A program made the position numbers and the translations under genes. Shown here in pieces: positions 1 through 10,636 of a stretch of 64,000 nt of DNA. The stretch comes from Sandaracinaceae bacterium (GTDB taxonomy: Bacteria > Myxococcota_A > Polyangia > Polyangiales > Houyiibacteriaceae), in contig JADJJE010000027.1 in assembly GCA_016706685.1 (NCBI GenBank), positions 1-64,000 of the forward strand. Direction: 5' to 3'. Under the pieces are notes generated by a model. The model ran no database searches, had not been told where the DNA came from, and saw nothing but the letters and a program-made list of their open reading frames with translations. Every line of letters begins with the position of its first letter. Within the stretch, counting starts at the first letter, position 1.

Positions 1-36
1 CCCCGTGAGCCCGTGAGGCACGGGGCTCTGGCAGGG

Positions 37-300
37 TCACTCCACGAAGTGCCAGTCGGCGGCGGTGTCTCCGAAGCGCCGCCCCGCATCCCAGCCGCGC
101 AGCGTGGGCAGCACGGCCAGGCGCTCGGTGCCGAACGCCAGCGGAAGCAACGGGAGGCGGTGCGCTACCGCCATGTCGATGCCGCGCCCGAGCTGCGCCC
201 GACGCTCGGCGTACAGGGCGCGCGACCAGCGGTCGACGATCTGCGCGGTGGCTTCGTCGAAGGCGAAGGTGCGCGCGCTCGCGTCGATGCGCCCGTTCAC
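37..300 (-). CDS. C-terminal part of the channel-fused solute-binding domain, displaced in frame
   Basis: This 87-residue frame opens with GTG inside a 4-base GTGA overlap with the channel stop codon. Its residues VNGRIDASARTFAF and the closing GWDAGRR...WHFVE read as the normal end of a family-5 solute-binding protein, directly continuing RYWNLP of the upstream frame. It has no signal peptide, so as a separately translated product it would stay in the cytoplasm, where it would make no sense as a binding-protein fragment. The likeliest reading is one protein of about 812 residues interrupted by a single-base indel in the CCCCGCG stretch near 300-306. Alternatives are a recent real mutation, programmed frameshifting, or an assembly error. 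Confidence 0.7.
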   Translation of the reverse strand: MNGRIDASARTFAFDEATAQIVDRWSRALYAERRAQLGRGIDMAVAHRLPLLPLAFGTERLAVLPTLRGWDAGRRFGDTAADWHFVE

Positions 301-2474
301 GCGGGGAGGTTCCAGTATCGGCGAGGGTCGGAGTCGTCATCGCCACCACGGATCATCGACAGCATCAGGCCGCCGTGCTCGCGGTTGCGTGCGGCCGGGG
401 TCCCCGGCACCACCTCGCGTAGCTCCACCACCAGGCCCACGGCCACGAGCGCGTCGCGCACCATGGTGGCGATGTGGAGGTCGAGAGGGCGGGCCATGTG
501 GGTGAGCGGGATGGTCGCCCCGAGGGCATCGGCCGCTTCGAGCGCCGCGCGCGCCGCGACGGGGTCGTAGCCTCGGTGATCCTCGGGGGCAGCCGCGAGG
601 CCCCGCGAGGGGGTCTCCGCCGGTGCGCCGAGTGGCCCGAACACTGCGGTGGCGAGCGCGTCGCGGTCGATGGCCTGCCAGATGGCACGGCGCACCACGC
701 GTCGCGCGAGCAACGGCGAGCTGGCGTCGGGGACCAGCGCGTAGAGATCCTCGGCCGGGCGAACGATGACGGCCTCCGCGCGCCGGGTGGCGAGATCCGC
801 TGCGGCCTCGGGCGTGAGCGCGCCGGGTACCACCAGGTCGATGGCGTTGGACTCGAACGCCGCCGCGAGCGCCTCGGCGGTCTCGAACACGCGCACCTCG
901 ATGCGGGCGATGGACGGAGCGCGCCCCACGTAGTGCTGGTTGGCCTCGAGCACGGCCGACTCGTTCACCACGAACTCCACCAGATGGTAGGGCCCTGCGC
1001 TGGGCATCACCTGCGTCCGGCGGGCATCTCGGATGGCGTCGTAGCCCCCGTCCTCCGAGAGCGCGGACTCGAGCGCGTGGCGCGGCAGCGGCTGAAAGCC
1101 TTCGAGGGCGTAGGCCAGCGCGTCGGCGTAGGTGAGGATCAGCGTGCGCGCGTCCGGCGTCTCGATGGACACCAGGTCGGGGTCGGGCGACACCTCGAGC
1201 GCGAAGCGGAAGTCATCCGACGTGAGCGCGTGCCCATCGGACCAGCGCAGGTCCGGACGCAGCGTCCAGTGGATCTTCAGACGGCCGTTCGCGTGGAACT
1301 CCATGTTCTCGCTCGCCACCGTGGGGGCGTGTTCGGCCAGCTGCCCCACGGTCTCACCGTCTTCGGTGAGCCGCGTGAGCCCGGCCCGCTGGGTGGCACC
1401 CAGCAGCCCGAACGACGCCGAGTTCAGCTGCAGCGTGCCGATGCGCAGGACGTCCCGCGCCGAGGTGGCGCGCGCGGGCTGGTCTTCGGTGTTGACGGCG
1501 GCCGACGCCTCCGACGGCGGTGCCGTGTTCAACATGCCCGCCGTCGCGAGGATGGCTACCAACGGGATGGCCACCCGCGAGAAGCGGTCCACCTTCATGG
1601 CCACCGGCAGCCGATCGGTGCGGTGCAGCCAGTAGGCCGCGACCGTGACGATCAGCGTCAGCGTGGAGAGCGCGTAGGCCAGGATGAACAGCTCGTCCAC
1701 CACGGTGAGGTACGACACGTCCGGGATGGTGCCCGCGACGGTGAACTGGAATGCGAAGCACGCCAAGAGCACCGTCACCCCGATACCGGTGCGCGCGTCC
1801 ACCAGGTCCGGCGCGAGGTACAGCGCGATCAGCGCGATGAGCAGCAGCAGCACGAGCGGCAGGAAGAGCTTCACCGCGATCGTGATGGTGGGACGCTCCA
1901 GGGTGACCTCGAAGCCCACGCGCGAGATCTTGGTGGAGCGGCCCTCCTGCTCGATGGTCCCGAGGTCCGACGCGTAGACCATGTGCCGGACGCGCGGCTG
2001 GAACTTGGGCTCGTAGTGCCAGCCCGTGACGCTGAACGTGGACGCGATGCCGCTGCCGGCCAGGTCGGGCACCAGCTCGGTGTCCACCCCGGGCAGCTCG
2101 AACTGGATGCCCAGCGTCTGCACGTCGAAGGGGAAGCGGTGCAGGGGAAACTCGCCGCGCAGCGTGCCGCGCAGGTGGTAGCGGTGCGAGTGCCAGTCCC
2201 CGTCGTTGGTCTCGCCCAGGTCGATGGTCTCCAGCTCGACGCTGGCGTTCTGCACCCGCAGGCGGGAGGGATCGAGCTCGCCGTGCCACTTCAGCCAGAC
2301 GTCCGCGTCCACGGCGAACGTGCCGTTGCGCTGATCGAAGTGCGTGACGTCGTGCAGGTACACATCCACGTACGCGCGCTCGGCGGGCTCGGCCCGAGCG
2401 AGAGCAGGGGCGAGCACGCCCACGAGCAGGCTCGTGAGCAAGAGGGCACGGGAAACGAGACCGAGAGCACGCAT
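297..2474 (-). CDS. Pentameric ligand-gated ion channel fused to a periplasmic solute-binding (SBP_bac_5-like) domain
   Basis: This 725-residue membrane receptor probably gates ions in the inner membrane. Residues 1-28 are a signal peptide. Residues 30-200 form a Cys-loop-type extracellular ligand-binding domain with the prokaryotic FPFDxQ signature near 114-119 and no cysteine pair. Four membrane helices follow at about 202-222, 227-250, 258-283 and 298-317, in the M1-M4 pattern of pLGICs. After M4 the chain re-enters the periplasm. Residues 343-725 then look like a family-5 extracellular solute-binding protein (RPDLRWSDGHALTSDDFRFAL near 405-425, a peptide/nickel-binding-protein signature). 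The frame ends at RYWNLPA and the missing C-terminus continues in the next frame. Bacterial pLGICs are known to occur beside periplasmic binding proteins; I do not recall a characterised covalent C-terminal fusion of this type. A TAnnnT box at 2481-2486 lies 6 nt before the ATG. Confidence is high for the channel and good for the binding domain. Confidence 0.88.
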   Translation of the reverse strand: MRALGLVSRALLLTSLLVGVLAPALARAEPAERAYVDVYLHDVTHFDQRNGTFAVDADVWLKWHGELDPSRLRVQNASVELETIDLGETNDGDWHSHRYHLRGTLRGEFPLHRFPFDVQTLGIQFELPGVDTELVPDLAGSGIASTFSVTGWHYEPKFQPRVRHMVYASDLGTIEQEGRSTKISRVGFEVTLERPTITIAVKLFLPLVLLLLIALIALYLAPDLVDARTGIGVTVLLACFAFQFTVAGTIPDVSYLTVVDELFILAYALSTLTLIVTVAAYWLHRTDRLPVAMKVDRFSRVAIPLVAILATAGMLNTAPPSEASAAVNTEDQPARATSARDVLRIGTLQLNSASFGLLGATQRAGLTRLTEDGETVGQLAEHAPTVASENMEFHANGRLKIHWTLRPDLRWSDGHALTSDDFRFALEVSPDPDLVSIETPDARTLILTYADALAYALEGFQPLPRHALESALSEDGGYDAIRDARRTQVMPSAGPYHLVEFVVNESAVLEANQHYVGRAPSIARIEVRVFETAEALAAAFESNAIDLVVPGALTPEAAADLATRRAEAVIVRPAEDLYALVPDASSPLLARRVVRRAIWQAIDRDALATAVFGPLGAPAETPSRGLAAAPEDHRGYDPVAARAALEAADALGATIPLTHMARPLDLHIATMVRDALVAVGLVVELREVVPGTPAARNREHGGLMLSMIRGGDDDSDPRRYWNLPA

Positions 2475-2585
2475 GGCCGGAAGCTAGCATGCAGCCCGGC
2501 CAGCGTTCAGCTCGGGCACGACGGCGCGCGTCGCGAGCGCGGTTGCCGGATGCGGCACCCGCGAGACTGTTGCTACCCTCCGTGA

Positions 2586-3206
2586 ATGCAGGCTTCGACT
2601 CTCTTGGTGCTGGCCATCGCTCTCGTGGGCTGCGCCTCCAGCAACAACCTCCCTCCTACGGACGCGGGCGCGCGAGACAGCGGCCCCGACGCGCAACATG
2701 ATGCGGGTCCCGACGGCTTCTTCACAGACTGCCTCTCCGACCTGCCAGACCGTGTGGACACCCGGGTGCACCGCTTCCGTAGCGACGACGGCCGCTTCGA
2801 GATCGTGCTGGTGAGCGCGGCACCCGCCGACTACTGCGTGGGCGGCAACCTGTGTGCCTGCAACGGGGGCAGCTGCGGCAGCTACGAGATGCTGCGCTTC
2901 GGCGTGCTCGACGACGGAGAGGGTGTCTGCCTGCGCGAGGTGTCCGAGCTGGACTACCAGGGCGGGCACCACAGCTGGGGCGAGGTGGCCACCGCCACGA
3001 GCGACACCACCCGCTACGTCGTGCGCATGATGTTCAGCTTCGACACCAACACCTACACGGACAGCCTCGAGCTGCGCGACCCGGTCACCGATGCGCTGCT
3101 GGGCACCGCGTTCCCGCTGGTGAGCGAGGACTGCTACGCCATCCCGGCGGGGACCAACCAGGGCTGCTGCGAGCGCTGCCAGACGCGTGAGCGCTCGGAC
3201 GACTGA
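2586..3206 (+). CDS. Hypothetical lipoprotein with Asp/Gly/Pro stalk
   Basis: The 206-residue product has a lipoprotein signal peptide ending in the lipobox LVGC (Cys about 16). A short low-complexity stalk rich in Asp, Gly and Pro follows (TDAGARDSGPD), then a Cys-rich folded part with at least ten cysteines, including CxCNGGSCG and a CCxxC near the end. It is probably anchored on the periplasmic side of a membrane. I recognise no family and propose no function. A TACCCT box at 2574-2579 lies 6 nt before the ATG and no Shine-Dalgarno is visible, so the transcript may be nearly leaderless. The gene is divergent from the channel gene, with only 111 bp between the two starts. Confidence 0.8.
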   Translation: MQASTLLVLAIALVGCASSNNLPPTDAGARDSGPDAQHDAGPDGFFTDCLSDLPDRVDTRVHRFRSDDGRFEIVLVSAAPADYCVGGNLCACNGGSCGSYEMLRFGVLDDGEGVCLREVSELDYQGGHHSWGEVATATSDTTRYVVRMMFSFDTNTYTDSLELRDPVTDALLGTAFPLVSEDCYAIPAGTNQGCCERCQTRERSDD

Positions 3207-3244
3207 CGCGGCGTCCCGAGGCGGCGCGCGGCGCTCCCCGCGGT

Positions 3245-3982
3245 TCACGCCAGGTTGTGGAACACCTGCTGGATGTCGTCGTCCTGCTCCAGCAGGTCCA
3301 CCAGCTTGAGCACCTCGGTGGCGCGCTCCTCGTCCAGCTCCACGTACGTGCTGGGGATGAATTCCGACGCGGTCGACACCGGCGTGATCTTGCGGGTCTC
3401 GAGCGCCTCTTGGACACGCCCGAAGTCCACCAGCGGGCAGCGCACGATGATCTGTGGCTCGCCCTTCTCGCCCTCGCCCTCGCCCATCTCGTCGAGGCCG
3501 CAGTCGATGAGCTCCATCTCCAGCTCCTCGAGGTCCACGCCGGCCTTCTTGAGCGCCGCCGCGTCCAGGCGGAAGACGCCCATGCGCGTGAAACCGAACG
3601 CCACGCTCCCCACGGTGCCGATGCTGCCGTTGCCCTTGTTGAAGCGCACGCGGATGTTGGCGATGGTGCGGGTGGGGTTGTCCGTGGCCGACACCGCCAT
3701 GATGGCCACTCCGTGCGGTGCATAGCCCTCGTAGACCAGCTCTTGGTAGTCCGCCGCGTCTTTGCCCGCTGCCTTCTTGATCGCGTTGGCGATCTTGTCG
3801 TTGGGCATGTTCACGGCGCGCGCGTTCTGGATGGCGCGCCGCAGGGCGGGGTTGGTCTCGGGGTGCTCGCCACCCTGCTTGACCGCGACCGCGATCTCTC
3901 GGCCGCAGCGCGTGAAGGCCTTGGCCATCCGGTCCCAGCGGGCGAACATGGTCTGTTTGCGGGTCTCGAAGATGCGTCCCAT
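3245..3982 (-). CDS. yebC: YebC/PmpR (TACO1) family protein
   Basis: At 245 residues this matches the usual length of the family. The N-terminus MGRIFETRKQTMFARW and the block PNDKIANAIKKAAGK are typical, followed by YEGYAPHGVAIM and the TDNPTRTIANIR segment of the second domain. Members were described as DNA-binding regulators; several are now known or proposed to help ribosomes translate proline-rich or stalling stretches. The protein is cytosolic. An AAGGA Shine-Dalgarno sits about 8 nt upstream of the ATG, unlike many neighbours that start almost leaderless. It appears monocistronic. Identification is secure; the exact role here (translation or transcription) cannot be told from sequence. 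Confidence 0.95.
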   Translation of the reverse strand: MGRIFETRKQTMFARWDRMAKAFTRCGREIAVAVKQGGEHPETNPALRRAIQNARAVNMPNDKIANAIKKAAGKDAADYQELVYEGYAPHGVAIMAVSATDNPTRTIANIRVRFNKGNGSIGTVGSVAFGFTRMGVFRLDAAALKKAGVDLEELEMELIDCGLDEMGEGEGEKGEPQIIVRCPLVDFGRVQEALETRKITPVSTASEFIPSTYVELDEERATEVLKLVDLLEQDDDIQQVFHNLA

Positions 3983-4064
3983 GCGGCTGTCCTTTGTCGC
4001 GCCCTGGCTCGGGGCCTCGGGCGGCCGGTTTCTAGCACAAACCCGGGCGGGTGCGTCCCCGAGA

Positions 4065-5528
4065 CTACGCCAGCTGCCGCGCCACGCGCAGACCGCTGAG
4101 CGTCACGCCCGCAGTGGACTGCCCCGGGAACACCGAGTCGCCCACGAACAGCACGTTGGGCAGCCCGGTGCGCGGACCGCGCGCGCGAAACACCGACGTC
4201 TGCGGGAAGCCGCCCACCATGCCTTCGGGGCGCCGCGTGAAGCGCTGGAACGACACGGGCGTTCCCGTGATCCGAAAGGTGATGCACTCCCTCAGGCCCG
4301 GCAGCGCGCGGCTGATGGCGTCCAGCATGGCCTCGGCGTACTGCTCCTTGCGCGCCTCGTAGGCAGCTGGATCGGTGCGGTGCAGCGCCCACCAGGGCTC
4401 GGTAGCGGTGTGCGTGGACATGGTGGCGGGCACCTCACCCACCGGGGCGCGGCCGCTGTCGTCGGCGCTGGCCATGGAGAAGAACACCGAGTTGGTCTCG
4501 CCCAGCGGCTTGCTCGCGTCCACCACCACCTGATGGTGCGTGGCGGCCTCCCCGAAGCGCTCGCGGAACCTGGCGTGGTCGATGCCGAGGTACACCATGA
4601 ACGCGCCGCCAGTGGGCGTGAGCGCGTGGTCCACGTCCTGTGCCAGCGCACGCGGGGCGTCATCACCCAGCAGGCGCCGCAAGGCCCAGGGCGTCAGGTT
4701 GGCCAGCAGCGCATCGCACGGCACGCGCAGGCCCTTCTTGGTGGTGACGGCAACGGCGCGCCCCGCGTGCAGCTCGACGCCACTGACCTCCTGGCGCAGC
4801 AGCACCTCGCCGCCGCTCGCACGGATGGAGTCCACCAATGTCTGCGCCAGTTGGCCGATGCCGCCGCGCACGTGGTTCACCCCGCGCCGCGGCAGGTCGA
4901 TGGCGGCGCTGCCGTAGAGCGCGCTCACATGCGGGCTGGTGGTCTGCGCCGAGATCAGCAGCTGCGCGTCCAGGAACGCGTGGAACATGGCGTCTCCGCG
5001 CGGGGCCAGCGAGCCCAGGGTGCGCGTCAGGTACGGCAGCATGCCGACGTCGTCGAGGTTCACGGAGGCACCCAGCCGCAGCGCGTCCGCCAAGGACTCG
5101 GGTGGCCACGGGAAGGGCCGGCTCGACACACGCCAGCTCACGTCGGCCAGCTGCTCCTGGAGCTGCCAGAACGCCTCGGTGCCCGGGAAGTGCGCCTGCC
5201 GCTCGGCCTGCCACTGAGCCTTGTCGGCCCACTGCGTCACGGCCCGGCCGTCGGGCAGGTGCACCACCCACGCGGGGTCCACGGGGTGCACCGGCCACTC
5301 GATGCCCAGCAGCTCACCCACGATGTGGTGCGGGCCCCCCGGCGCAAAGCCTCCCGCCAGCGTGGCACCCGCGTCGAAGCGGTAGCCGCGGTGATAGAAC
5401 GTGCCCGCGCACCCGCCCGGGTACACGTGAGCTTCGAGCACAGTGACCCGCTTGCCCCACTTGGCAAGCAACGCGGCCGCGGTGAGTCCGCCAATCCCCG
5501 CGCCGATCACCACCACGTGCTCCGTCAT
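4065..5528 (-). CDS. FAD-dependent phytoene desaturase/carotenoid isomerase-like oxidoreductase
   Basis: The 487-residue flavoprotein starts MTEHVVVIGAGIGGLTAAALL, a dinucleotide-binding GxGxxG fold at residues 5-25 that fixes the start; the open frame extends further upstream but with non-family sequence. The PGGCAG segment and the C-terminal GDSVFPGQSTAGVTLSGL motif are those of the CrtI/CrtH/CrtD amine-oxidase superfamily, which desaturates or isomerises carotenoids. No crtB, crtE or other carotenoid gene lies nearby, so the substrate could be another polyene or lipid. It is transcribed away from yebC on the same strand, and a haem-binding-domain gene lies upstream. The superfamily is clear; the substrate is not. 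Confidence 0.85.
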   Translation of the reverse strand: MTEHVVVIGAGIGGLTAAALLAKWGKRVTVLEAHVYPGGCAGTFYHRGYRFDAGATLAGGFAPGGPHHIVGELLGIEWPVHPVDPAWVVHLPDGRAVTQWADKAQWQAERQAHFPGTEAFWQLQEQLADVSWRVSSRPFPWPPESLADALRLGASVNLDDVGMLPYLTRTLGSLAPRGDAMFHAFLDAQLLISAQTTSPHVSALYGSAAIDLPRRGVNHVRGGIGQLAQTLVDSIRASGGEVLLRQEVSGVELHAGRAVAVTTKKGLRVPCDALLANLTPWALRRLLGDDAPRALAQDVDHALTPTGGAFMVYLGIDHARFRERFGEAATHHQVVVDASKPLGETNSVFFSMASADDSGRAPVGEVPATMSTHTATEPWWALHRTDPAAYEARKEQYAEAMLDAISRALPGLRECITFRITGTPVSFQRFTRRPEGMVGGFPQTSVFRARGPRTGLPNVLFVGDSVFPGQSTAGVTLSGLRVARQLA

Positions 5529-5595
5529 AGCTCGCACGGTCGGGCGGCTGCGATGCGCGTTACGGAGGCGAAGACATCGGTTCCGTCGCTGCGCT

Positions 5596-6066
5596 TCAGG
5601 GGTGCTCTTCGGCCTCCCCGAAGGTGGCCCGGAGGCCCGCCAGGAGCGCCTCGCGGTCTGCGGGGCGCAAATCCGCGTCGGCGTGCAGGGGGAGGTAGAT
5701 ACCGGGCGGCATCTCACCCTCGGCGTACTCCTCGGCGGCCTCGTCGGCATCGCCTGCCCCGGCGGGCCAGCCGGACACGTTGAAGTGCTCGCGCCCCTCT
5801 TCCACGTCGTGCGCCACCAACCAGGAGGCCGGGGCGATGTGCGTGTACCAGGGCCAGCGCGTGGCGTGGCTGTGGCAGTCCCCGCAGCTGGTCATGAACA
5901 GCGCCCGCGTCCCGGGCGAGTCCCACGCGGGCTCTGCGCCCATGGGTGGGTTCTCGTGATCGCGCCCGTAGGGCACCAGCTGCATCACGGCGAAGGTGGC
6001 GAGGGCACCCACCAGCAGGCGCTTGCGCCAGGACCACTTGGAGGAGGCGGGGGATGGGTTGGTCAT
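5596..6066 (-). CDS. Haem-binding domain (Haem_bd-type) protein
   Basis: This 156-residue protein has an N-terminal membrane anchor (about residues 15-31, RLLVGALATFAVMQLVPYG). The rest matches the Haem_bd family: PPMGAEPAWDSPGTRALF, then CGDCHSHATRWPWY with a CxxCH haem c attachment motif, then APASWLVAHDVEEGREHFNVSGW. Such proteins are membrane-anchored, periplasm-facing mono-haem cytochromes of unknown electron partner. The C-terminal helix with MPPGIY supplies the likely distal methionine ligand. A GAGG ribosome site precedes the ATG. It is encoded between the oxidoreductase and a quinone reductase, on the same strand as both. Confidence 0.85.
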   Translation of the reverse strand: MTNPSPASSKWSWRKRLLVGALATFAVMQLVPYGRDHENPPMGAEPAWDSPGTRALFMTSCGDCHSHATRWPWYTHIAPASWLVAHDVEEGREHFNVSGWPAGAGDADEAAEEYAEGEMPPGIYLPLHADADLRPADREALLAGLRATFGEAEEHP

Positions 6067-6079
6067 GGGTGGTCGCCTC

Positions 6080-7024
6080 TCACGGCATCTCGATGGTGAT
6101 CTTGCCGCGCGCGCGGCCCGTCTGGCTGTACGCGTGTGCTGCGCGAATGTCGGCGAGCGCGAAGCGCCTGTCCATGACGGGGCGATAGCGGCCCGCCGCC
6201 ACTTGCTCGGCGATCCACAGCAGGTCGCTCGCGCTGGGCATGGCCACCAGGATCTGCGTGTCGCGCTGGCGGCGAAACAGGTTGCACACGGGGCCCGTCA
6301 CGAGCTTCAGCGCGTCGGTGGTCACGCTGACGAACACGCCTCGTGGCGCGAGCACGCCCTTGCACTCGGCCAGCGTGCGGTCACCCACGCAGTCGTAGAC
6401 CACATCATAGGTGCCTCCGCTCGCCGTGAAGTCCCCTTGCTCGTAGTCGATGACGTGGTCCGCGCCCAAGCTGCGCACCAGGTCCTTGTTGCGCGCGCTG
6501 CACACGCCCGTGACCTCGGCGCCGAGGATCTTGCCCAGCTGCACCGCGGCGCTGCCCACGCCACCGGACGCGCCGTTCACGAGCAGGTGCTGACCGGCCT
6601 GTATGCCCACGATGTTGCGCAGCACCTGGAGCGACGTGAGCGACGTCATGGGGAGCGCGGCCGCCTCTTCGAACGACAGGCTGGCGGGCTTCGGCGCCAC
6701 GATGCGCTCGGCCACGAGCATGTGCGTGGCATAGGCGCCCATGGCGAGGCCTTGCATGCCATAGACGGCGTCGCCCACCTGGAACCGCTTGGCCCGTGGG
6801 CCGGTGGCGATGACCTCGCCGGCGAAGTCGTGGCCCAGCACCTTGGGCCAGCCGGGGCCCAGCACCAGCCGGTTGCGGCCTTCGCGCATCTTCCAGTCCA
6901 CGGGGTTCACGCCTGCGTAGCGGACCCGGACCAGCAGCTGGGCGCCCTTGGGCACGGGGGTGGGCAGCTCTACGAGGCGGAGCACGCTGGGGTCGCCATA
7001 TTCGTGGATCGTCGCGGCAAGCAT
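6080..7024 (-). CDS. Zinc-independent quinone oxidoreductase-like MDR protein
   Basis: A 314-residue medium-chain dehydrogenase/reductase. It shows the N-terminal GroES-like fold (YAGVNPVDWKMREG), the LGHDFAGEV segment and the NADPH-binding loop HLLVNGASGGVGSAAVQLGK (about residues 140-160). Catalytic-zinc cysteines are absent, so it belongs to the quinone oxidoreductase / zeta-crystallin branch that reduces quinones or enones with NADPH. It is cytosolic. Only 13 bp separate it from the haem-domain gene downstream, so the two may be cotranscribed. Substrate is unknown. Identification at family level is secure. Confidence 0.9.
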   Translation of the reverse strand: MLAATIHEYGDPSVLRLVELPTPVPKGAQLLVRVRYAGVNPVDWKMREGRNRLVLGPGWPKVLGHDFAGEVIATGPRAKRFQVGDAVYGMQGLAMGAYATHMLVAERIVAPKPASLSFEEAAALPMTSLTSLQVLRNIVGIQAGQHLLVNGASGGVGSAAVQLGKILGAEVTGVCSARNKDLVRSLGADHVIDYEQGDFTASGGTYDVVYDCVGDRTLAECKGVLAPRGVFVSVTTDALKLVTGPVCNLFRRQRDTQILVAMPSASDLLWIAEQVAAGRYRPVMDRRFALADIRAAHAYSQTGRARGKITIEMP

Positions 7025-7040
7025 GGGGCGTTGGTCTCCG

Positions 7041-8441
7041 CTACCGGCCGAGCGTTTCGCCGGAGGTGCCCGCCGAGTGCCCCGCGAACGTGCGCAGGAT
7101 GGCCACCTTCACGTCCAGCCCGGTGGTCTCGGGGGGCACGGCGGCCGGATGCGCGAGCGAGAAGTCCAGCAGGGGCACCAGTGTGTCGCCGCCCACCATG
7201 AGGTCCCGCACGATGGCCACGCGGTAGTGGCGCGCGGGGTCGAGCGGAGCGCGCGCCAGGGAGACCAGCTCGTGCGCGTCGTCCACCTGGGCGCCATCGT
7301 CCACCTGCAGGAAGCCACCCGTGCCCCGCCGCTCCGTGCGCGAGAAGCGGATGGCGTCACGGACGACCGCGCCCGGCAAGCTGACCACTACGGCCTCGTT
7401 GTCGAACGGCAGCTCCTCGCAGAAGTCGGCGTAGGTCAGGCGCTCACACCGGTCCGAGTCCCCGCGCAGTCCGCCGCCGTTGAAGATGCCCACCTCGGCA
7501 CCAAGGGCATCGCGCAGGCGGGAGGCCACCAGCGTGCCGATGCTGGTCTGCCGCAGGCGCGATCCCGCGGACGACAGCACCACGCCTTCCGGAAGCGTGA
7601 GCAGCGTGCGTGCCTCGAGCTCGCGCACCTTCTCGAGGTGCCGGTCCACGCGGGCGCGCATGGCGGGGTCCTCGGGGTAGCCCGCCACGGCCTCGAAGCG
7701 CGCCGTGGCGTGCACGTGCGTGACCCCCGCTGGGCCCGTGCTCAGCGTGACGTCGGCCACCACGGCGGAGGTGGCGTTCAGCGGTGCCTTGGCGAGGGGG
7801 GTGGGGTGGTCGGTCTCGAGATAGCCCTCGTGCTCGTGGCCGCCCAGCACCAGCGCCACCACGCCCAGCTGCGCGAGGGCGCGGTCGTCGCGCAGCCACT
7901 GGTGCGTGAGCGCGATGACCGTGACGCAGCCCTGCTCGCGCAGGCGCGCGGCCTCGGCGACCACGGCGTCGTTGGGGCGCGTGAGCGTGGTACCGCCAAA
8001 GGGAAGCCGCCGATAGAGGCCCGGGTCACCGTTGACCACACCCACCAGCCCCACGGGCGCACCGCCCACGTCCACGATGTCCGACACCACGTGGCGTCCC
8101 CGAAAGTCCACCGCGTTCGTGAGCAGCACCTCGGCGTTCAGCTCCTCGAGGCGGGCGAGCAGATCCTCGGGCTCGAGGTCGTCTTCGTGGTTGCCGAGCG
8201 TGACGTGCGTGACGCCCAGCGCGTTGAGGCAGTCCACCATGCCGCGCCCCTCGTCCAGGCTGGACAGCAGGCTGGGCGCCAAGAAGTCGCCGGCCACCGT
8301 GACCAGCAAGCAGTCGGCGGGGTCACGGGTGCGGGCGGCCTGCACCAGGCTCGCCAGCCGCGGGAGCTCGTCCAGCACGTAGACGTCGTTCACGGCCACC
8401 ACGCGCAGGCGGCGCACTCGGGTTGTGGGCTCGTCGGTCAT
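7041..8441 (-). CDS. Metallophosphatase / 5'-nucleotidase
   Basis: The 466-residue enzyme starts MTDEPTTRVRRLRVVAVND; upstream codons of the longer frame lack family similarity. Residues 10-270 carry calcineurin-like dimetal motifs: NDVY, VAGDFLAPS, LGNHEDD, LTHQW and GGHEHEGY. Residues 290-450 form the C-terminal 5'-nucleotidase domain with the substrate-binding GIFNGGGLRGD segment. The first motif is NDVY rather than NDxH, as in the bifunctional metallophosphatase/5'-nucleotidase subfamily. There is no signal peptide, so it is probably cytosolic, unlike the secreted UshA type. Sixteen base pairs separate it from the downstream quinone reductase gene. Confidence 0.88.
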   Translation of the reverse strand: MTDEPTTRVRRLRVVAVNDVYVLDELPRLASLVQAARTRDPADCLLVTVAGDFLAPSLLSSLDEGRGMVDCLNALGVTHVTLGNHEDDLEPEDLLARLEELNAEVLLTNAVDFRGRHVVSDIVDVGGAPVGLVGVVNGDPGLYRRLPFGGTTLTRPNDAVVAEAARLREQGCVTVIALTHQWLRDDRALAQLGVVALVLGGHEHEGYLETDHPTPLAKAPLNATSAVVADVTLSTGPAGVTHVHATARFEAVAGYPEDPAMRARVDRHLEKVRELEARTLLTLPEGVVLSSAGSRLRQTSIGTLVASRLRDALGAEVGIFNGGGLRGDSDRCERLTYADFCEELPFDNEAVVVSLPGAVVRDAIRFSRTERRGTGGFLQVDDGAQVDDAHELVSLARAPLDPARHYRVAIVRDLMVGGDTLVPLLDFSLAHPAAVPPETTGLDVKVAILRTFAGHSAGTSGETLGR

Positions 8442-8470
8442 CACGCACTCGGGGCATAGCACGACCGCGA

Positions 8471-10510
<2,040 letters not shown>

Positions 10511-10636
10511 GCGCTCGCCTCTTCTCTCGGTGAGGCTCTCACAGGACTTACGCCGTCGAAAGTGTGGAATCGCATCTCGCGTCGCGACGCGAACGTCGCC
10601 GTGGTTCGCGCTGCGGGTGTGCGCTACACCGCGCCC

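Noticed and set aside
1..25. Hairpin CCCGTG-AGG-CACGGG at the left edge as a terminator
   Set aside because: The stem is short and no T-run follows on either strand within the window.
474..2585. Plus-strand open frame of 703 codons opposite the channel gene
   Set aside because: The minus-strand frame has signal peptide, four helices and family motifs; the plus frame has none.
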